From assembly GCA_016866385.1 (NCBI GenBank), contig VGMU01000022.1, positions 1-37,085 on the forward strand: 37,085 nucleotides of DNA, read 5' to 3'. This stretch comes from Bacteroidota bacterium. Its GTDB lineage: Bacteria > Bacteroidota > Bacteroidia > Cytophagales > Cyclobacteriaceae. Position 1 is the first letter of the stretch. Each line of letters begins with the position of its first letter. Shown here piece by piece: positions 33,486-37,085 of this stretch. Under the pieces are notes generated by a model. The model was not told the origin of the DNA and made no database searches. It worked only from the letters and a program-made list of their open reading frames with translations. Position numbers and translations under genes: made by a program.

Positions 33486-35027
33486 TTATCCTACAAGTGG
33501 TAAGGTATGTAACGCAAATCGGATTCTTTTGGCTACTTCTTGAGGGCCCAATATTGCAAAAACTTCCATCAAGTCAGGCCCCGCTCCCCAGCCGGTGACA
33601 GCTAGCCTTACCGCTTGCATTACTTTTCCCAACTTAATTTCCAATGCTTCCGCGGTAGCTTCAAGCAAGGCTTTGGCCGAGCTGGCATCAAAGGGAATAC
33701 TATTGTCTGCCTCTAGGGCAGCCGCATAGGTCTCCAACACGGTCTTGGCCTCAAGGTTCCATTTCTTCCCAGCCACTTCCTCATCAAACTCGCTCGGTGC
33801 CTGCCAGAGCAGTTGGCTGTCTTTCCAAAAATCCCCTGGAAAGGTCACGCGTTCTCTGAGCAGGTGTACGACGGCCGTAGCTTTGCCTTTCTCAAGCTGC
33901 ACTCCTGCGGCTTGAGCATCTTGAAGAAGGTACTCCCGCTGATGCTCCACGGAAAGTTGGCGGAGGTAATGCTCGTTAAACCACTTCGCTTTGGCGATGT
34001 CAAACTTGGTTCCTGCCTTTCCGATTCGATCGATGGAAAAGGCCTCCACCAATTCCGAAAGAGAAAAAATCTCCCGTTCATCTCCCGGATTCCATCCTAG
34101 AAAGGCAAGGAAGTTGAGCAGAGCATCTGGCAGGTAGCCTGTTTCCCTAAAGCCACTTGATTTTTCCCCTGAAAAGGGATCGGTCCAGTTGAGGGGGAAG
34201 ACGGGAAATCCCAATTTGTCTCCATCTCTTTTGGAGAGCTTGCCGTTGCCGTCCGGCTTGAGAAGCAGGGGCAGGTGAGCAAACTGAGGCATGGACTCCT
34301 CCCAACCAAAAAATCGATACAAGAGTACATGCAAGGGAGCCGAGGGCAACCATTCCTCTCCGCGAATCACGTGGGTAATCCCCATGAGGTGGTCATCCAC
34401 GATATTGGCCAGGTGGTAGGTAGGCATGCCATCTGATTTCATGAGCACCTTATCGTCTAAGGTGCTGGTATGTACCACCACCCAACCGCGGATCAAATCC
34501 TGAAAGCGCACTTCTTCCTTCAAGGGGAGCTTGGCACGGATGACGTAGGGCTGTCCCGAGGCCAATCGTTCCTGCACCTCTGCTTTGGAGAGGGTCAGGG
34601 AATTTTTCATTTGGGTACGAGTGATGCTGTTGTACTGAGGCTGTACCACGCGTGCGGCAGTGAGTCGCTCGCGCATGGCTTCCAGCTCCTCCGCGGTGTC
34701 AAAGGCATAGTAGGCGTGCCCTTTTTCGATCAGGTCTAGCGCATAGGGCAAATAGCTTTCTTTGCGCTCGGATTGTCGGTAGGGACCTACGGCACCCGGC
34801 TTCCAGGGGCTTTCGTCGGGGGAAATCCCTAGCCAGGCTAGGGATTCTTGGATGTATTCCTCTGCCCCTGGGACAAAGCGGGTTTGGTCGGTATCTTCTA
34901 TGCGGAGAAGGAACTTTCCCCCCATTTTCTTGGCAAACAAGTAATTGTATAGGGCCGTACGCAAGCCACCGATATGAAGGGCTCCTGTGGGGGAGGGAGC
35001 AAAGCGTACGCGAACTTCTTGATTCAT
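33486..35027 (-). CDS. gltX: Glutamyl-tRNA synthetase
   Basis: Class-I synthetase charging tRNA-Glu (and, if a GatCAB route exists, tRNA-Gln). The 513-residue protein has RFAPSPTGALHIGG with the HIGH-type motif at 18-21, LRIEDTD near 41-47, and the KMSKS-type loop KLSKR at 263-267, followed by an alpha-helical anticodon-binding domain. Length and motifs are normal. A promoter-like box lies 25 bases upstream, directly beside the palindromic array, and a 58-residue ORF follows after one base. Confidence 0.96.
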   Translation of the reverse strand: MNQEVRVRFAPSPTGALHIGGLRTALYNYLFAKKMGGKFLLRIEDTDQTRFVPGAEEYIQESLAWLGISPDESPWKPGAVGPYRQSERKESYLPYALDLIEKGHAYYAFDTAEELEAMRERLTAARVVQPQYNSITRTQMKNSLTLSKAEVQERLASGQPYVIRAKLPLKEEVRFQDLIRGWVVVHTSTLDDKVLMKSDGMPTYHLANIVDDHLMGITHVIRGEEWLPSAPLHVLLYRFFGWEESMPQFAHLPLLLKPDGNGKLSKRDGDKLGFPVFPLNWTDPFSGEKSSGFRETGYLPDALLNFLAFLGWNPGDEREIFSLSELVEAFSIDRIGKAGTKFDIAKAKWFNEHYLRQLSVEHQREYLLQDAQAAGVQLEKGKATAVVHLLRERVTFPGDFWKDSQLLWQAPSEFDEEVAGKKWNLEAKTVLETYAAALEADNSIPFDASSAKALLEATAEALEIKLGKVMQAVRLAVTGWGAGPDLMEVFAILGPQEVAKRIRFALHTLPLVG

Positions 35028-35051
35028 GGATGTAATAAACTGCTAAGGGGA

Positions 35052-35059
35052 CAAAGATA
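35052..35059 (-). promoter_or_regulatory. Candidate -7 box for gltX
   Basis: TATCTTTG on the minus strand fits TAnnTTTG and would give a leader of about 18 bases before the gltX ATG. The place where a -33 element would lie is inside or next to the first hairpin of the palindromic array, and no TTTG stands at the right distance. Confidence 0.4.
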
Positions 35060-35072
35060 GGAATTTGTTGCC

Positions 35073-35339
35073 GACCTTTGCGGTCTTTTAGACCGCGAAG
35101 GTCCAAATAAAGGGGATATAGGAGTAAACCTTCGCTGTTGAAAAAAACAGCATAGTTTGGGCCTGACCTTTGAGGTCTTACAGACCTCGAAGGTCTAACT
35201 AGGTTAATGATGGAGTAAACCTTCGCTGTTTTGGAAACAGCAAAGGTTAGGTCCACCTTTGCGGTCTTTTAGACCGCGAAGGTCTAAATGAAGGGGATAT
35301 AGGAGTAAACCTTCGAGGTCTTGGAGACCTCAAAGGTTT
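35073..35339. repeat. BIME-like tandem array of six paired palindromes
   Basis: Six hairpins with 14-15 base arms, five of them with 3-base loops, lie at 35073-35103, about 35126-35159 (degenerate right arm, longer loop), 35165-35195, 35218-35248, 35255-35283 and 35307-35339. They alternate between orientation A (ACCTTTG...CGAAGGT) and its inverse B (AACCTTCG...CAAAGGTT). A-spacer-B units repeat three times with a period near 90 bases, and a spacer with GGGGATATAGGAGTA is shared by the first and third. Inner stems differ (GCGGTCT, GCTGTT, GAGGTCT) but remain complementary. This array is what fills the roughly 360-base gene-free gap between gltX and rplS. Confidence 0.9.
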
Positions 35340-35370
35340 AAAAAAAAAGGCCCCGTATGAACGGAGCCTT
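35338..35370 (-). terminator. Terminator of the rplS operon
   Basis: On the minus strand GGCTCCGT-TCAT-ACGGGGCC (35368 down to 35349, one G-U pair) is followed by eight T. It lies about 20 bases after the rplS stop and directly abuts the palindromic array. Confidence 0.85.
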
Positions 35371-35390
35371 TAGGTAGAATTGGGCTTGCC

Positions 35391-35756
35391 TTACTGCTTG
35401 CCTCCGATTTTTTCTTTGATACGAGCCGCCTTTCCTTGACGACCTCTCAAATAGAATAGTCTAGCTCTTCTCACCTTTCCTTCTCTCACCAAATCGATTT
35501 GTTCGATGGAAGGAGAGATAATAGGGAAAATACGCTCTACTCCAATGCCGTTTGACACCTTACGTACGGTAAAGGTCTCTCCATTGGTGTTGGGATTTTT
35601 GCGTTGAATGACCGTACCCTGAAATTGCTGGATACGCTCTTTGTTACCTTCGCTGATTCGTACGTGTACGTTGATGGTATCACCAGATTTGAAAGAAGGG
35701 AATTTGGCTCTCGCCTCGCTGTATTCCGCTTCTACAATTTTCAATAGATTGCTCAT
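35391..35756 (-). CDS. rplS: 50S ribosomal protein L19
   Basis: Ribosomal protein at the 30S-50S interface. The 121-residue sequence shows [26 protein letters not shown], then [15 protein letters not shown] and the basic tail [21 protein letters not shown], all standard for L19. It ends the conserved translation cluster rpsP-rimM-trmD-rplS, after a 75-base gap following trmD, and has a strong terminator behind it. Confidence 0.97.
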   Translation of the reverse strand: MSNLLKIVEAEYSEARAKFPSFKSGDTINVHVRISEGNKERIQQFQGTVIQRKNPNTNGETFTVRKVSNGIGVERIFPIISPSIEQIDLVREGKVRRARLFYLRGRQGKAARIKEKIGGKQ

Positions 35757-35831
35757 AGCTGTATGGTTTATGCTTTCGCAGTGTTCCGCCGCAGCGGCAT
35801 TAATGAATTACTTTTTTAATTTCTCTTTTTC

Positions 35832-36521
35832 CTATTCCCAGCCCGAACCTTGAAGTAGGTCAGGGCGTTTTTCTTGGGTAAGTCGAAGAGACGTTTCAAA
35901 TCTCCATTGGCTTATCTTGGCCTCGTGTCCTGAGAGCAGTACCTCGGGAACTTCTCTTCCTTCAAATACTGCTGGCCGGGTGTACACCGGCGGAGCAAGA
36001 AGCTTGTCCTGGAAGGAATCCGTCAAGGCAGAGGTCTCGTCGTTGAGCACTCCGGGGATTAAGCGGATGAGGGCGTCGGCGACGACCGCAGCTGCCAGTT
36101 CTCCTCCTGAGAGCACATAGTCTCCTATGCTGATCTCCTTGGTGATGAAGGCATCCCTCACCCGCTGGTCTACCCCTTTGTAATGACCACAGAGGATCAG
36201 GAGGTTTTTCGTTTGGGAAAGGGTATTGGCCATGGCTTGATCGAAGGTCTTTCCATCGGGAGTCATGTAGATGATTTCATCGTACGTTCTCTCCTTTTGA
36301 AGGGCCTCGATGCAGCGAGCGATGGGCTCGATCATCAATACCATCCCAGCACCTCCTCCGAAAGCATAATCGTCCACCTGCTTTTGATTGCCGGTGGCGT
36401 AGTCTCGGAGGTTATGAATCCTCACGCGGGCGATGCCTTTGTCTTCTGCTCTTTTGAGTATAGAGTGTGAAAAAGGTCCTTCCAACAGCGCAGGGACTAC
36501 CGTGATGAGGTCAATGTGCAT
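35832..36521 (-). CDS. trmD: tRNA (guanine-N1)-methyltransferase
   Basis: Methylates G37 of tRNAs with G at position 36, preventing frameshifts; uses SAM and works as a dimer. The 229-residue SPOUT-fold protein shows [10 protein letters not shown], the [11 protein letters not shown] loop (about 51-61), [11 protein letters not shown] (about 111-121) and the knot motif [15 protein letters not shown] (about 130-144). It starts four bases from the end of rimM. The Pro usually seen in GGGPGM is Ala here, a minor change also found in some homologues. Confidence 0.96.
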   Translation of the reverse strand: MHIDLITVVPALLEGPFSHSILKRAEDKGIARVRIHNLRDYATGNQKQVDDYAFGGGAGMVLMIEPIARCIEALQKERTYDEIIYMTPDGKTFDQAMANTLSQTKNLLILCGHYKGVDQRVRDAFITKEISIGDYVLSGGELAAAVVADALIRLIPGVLNDETSALTDSFQDKLLAPPVYTRPAVFEGREVPEVLLSGHEAKISQWRFETSLRLTQEKRPDLLQGSGWE

Positions 36522-36524
36522 GGC

Positions 36525-37055
36525 TCATTCTTCCAGATAAATGTCAAGTAAGCCTTGGGGCAATCGGCAGAAAACTTTTTTTGCTGCCTTATCCACCTGA
36601 GCAATGATGCCGTCCTGTAGGGGGATCAACACTTCTTTGCCCTTGTGGGTTACTCCAAGGAGGTCCTGGGTTTCCAAATCGTAGATGACTTGCACAGGCC
36701 CTACGGGTCCGGTGATCTCATCGACTACCTCAAACCCAATCAACTCGTGGTAATAGTACTGCCCCTCTTTCAATTCGGGAAGTTCGCTGAGGGGAAGATA
36801 GGCTTCCGATCCCACGAGCACTTCTACCGAATCGATGGTGTGCAGGTCTTCAAACTTGGCCAGAGCCTTTCCTCCAGGCTGGATCACAAAGTGCTCCAAA
36901 AAGAAGGGGGTCAGTCGACCTTTTTGTTCGAGAAAGAGGTGCTCCAATCCTTCGTATGCCTCCGGATCGTCTACATCGAGCACCACGTTGACTTCACCAC
37001 GTAGTCCATGAACTTTGGCAATTCTGCCTATTAAAAAGCACTGCTCCTTGTTCAT
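36525..37055 (-). CDS. rimM: Ribosome maturation factor RimM
   Basis: Binds ribosomal protein S19 and assists 30S head assembly. The 176-residue protein has the N-terminal RimM domain (FLIGRIAKVHGLRGEV at 7-22) and a C-terminal PRC-barrel (YYYHELIGFEVVDE, then VLIPLQDGIIAQVD). The length is normal. It lies 12 bases after the partial rpsP stop and three bases before trmD, in the usual translation operon order. Confidence 0.95.
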   Translation of the reverse strand: MNKEQCFLIGRIAKVHGLRGEVNVVLDVDDPEAYEGLEHLFLEQKGRLTPFFLEHFVIQPGGKALAKFEDLHTIDSVEVLVGSEAYLPLSELPELKEGQYYYHELIGFEVVDEITGPVGPVQVIYDLETQDLLGVTHKGKEVLIPLQDGIIAQVDKAAKKVFCRLPQGLLDIYLEE

Positions 37056-37067
37056 GGCAAGCTAATC

Positions 37068-37085
37068 TTATTCTGCGTCAGCAGC
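37068..37085 (-). CDS. rpsP: 30S ribosomal protein S16, last five codons (partial)
   Basis: Only Ala-Ala-Asp-Ala-Glu-stop is inside the window. The identification rests on gene order: S16 precedes rimM-trmD-rplS almost universally, and Bacteroidota S16 proteins often have Ala/Glu-rich tails. The sequence itself is too short to prove it. Confidence 0.6.
   Translation of the reverse strand, partial: AADAE

Noticed and set aside
34699-35256. 185-codon frame running from gltX into the palindromic array
   Set aside because: It is out of frame with gltX, has skewed Arg/Ser/Pro composition, and its start lies within the repeats; they simply lack stops in that frame.
35073-35339. CRISPR array
   Set aside because: Repeats are inverted palindromes with shared, not unique, spacers and two alternating orientations; no cas gene is nearby.

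Overview
The window looks like ordinary chromosome from a member of the Bacteroidota, most likely a Cytophagales/Cyclobacteriaceae-type bacterium. The evidence is a gliding-motility lipoprotein GldD, a barrel-less plug protein with a carboxypeptidase-like regulatory domain, a BatD-type protein, the near absence of Shine-Dalgarno sequences, and promoter-like sites fitting the Bacteroidota consensus TTTG-N19-TAnnTTTG. No phage, integrase/transposase cluster, CRISPR array, tRNA or rRNA gene was seen. XerD is the housekeeping recombinase.

Layout. 1-3.5 kb: the tail of an unknown gene, a small two-helix membrane protein, then xerD and a DUF885 metalloprotein on the minus strand. 3.7-4.7 kb: a paraoxonase-like lactonase/arylesterase. 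4.9-10.0 kb: a four-gene plus-strand operon that reads as a complete trans-4-hydroxy-L-proline catabolic route: epimerase, FAD-dependent D-hydroxyproline dehydrogenase, pyrroline-4-hydroxy-2-carboxylate deaminase, and 2-oxoglutarate semialdehyde dehydrogenase. It ends at 2-oxoglutarate. Every gap inside this operon holds a palindromic repeat. 10.1-13.8 kb: gldD, a convergent SSS-family symporter (possibly the uptake system) and a divergent sugar-kinase-like phosphotransferase. 13.8-21.2 kb: recG, then a minus-strand block (ribH, lysC, a small membrane protein), a TPR membrane protein, pdhA and divergent recF. 21.2-24.2 kb: a sugar nucleotidyltransferase, a very T-rich leader, glnK-amtB and a small conserved ORF. 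24.4-28.2 kb: a BatD-like protein, aroC and a dicarboxylate/amino-acid:cation symporter. 28.3-37.1 kb: a minus-strand run holding aroQ with a class-V aminotransferase, an outer-membrane barrel, the plug/MG2 protein, a 58-residue ORF, gltX, a palindromic array, and the translation operon rpsP-rimM-trmD-rplS.

The most unusual content is non-coding. Two families of palindromic repeats are present. One (35.07-35.34 kb, with relatives at 8.60-8.73 kb) is a BIME-like array of paired hairpins. Their outer arms are constant, while the inner stem changes sequence yet stays self-complementary. The other (5.83-5.97 and 7.45-7.56 kb) is a roughly 115-148 bp inverted-repeat element sitting between hydroxyproline genes. 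A roughly 130 bp T-rich leader in front of glnK-amtB and a PII protein with substitutions in its 2-oxoglutarate site also deserve attention.
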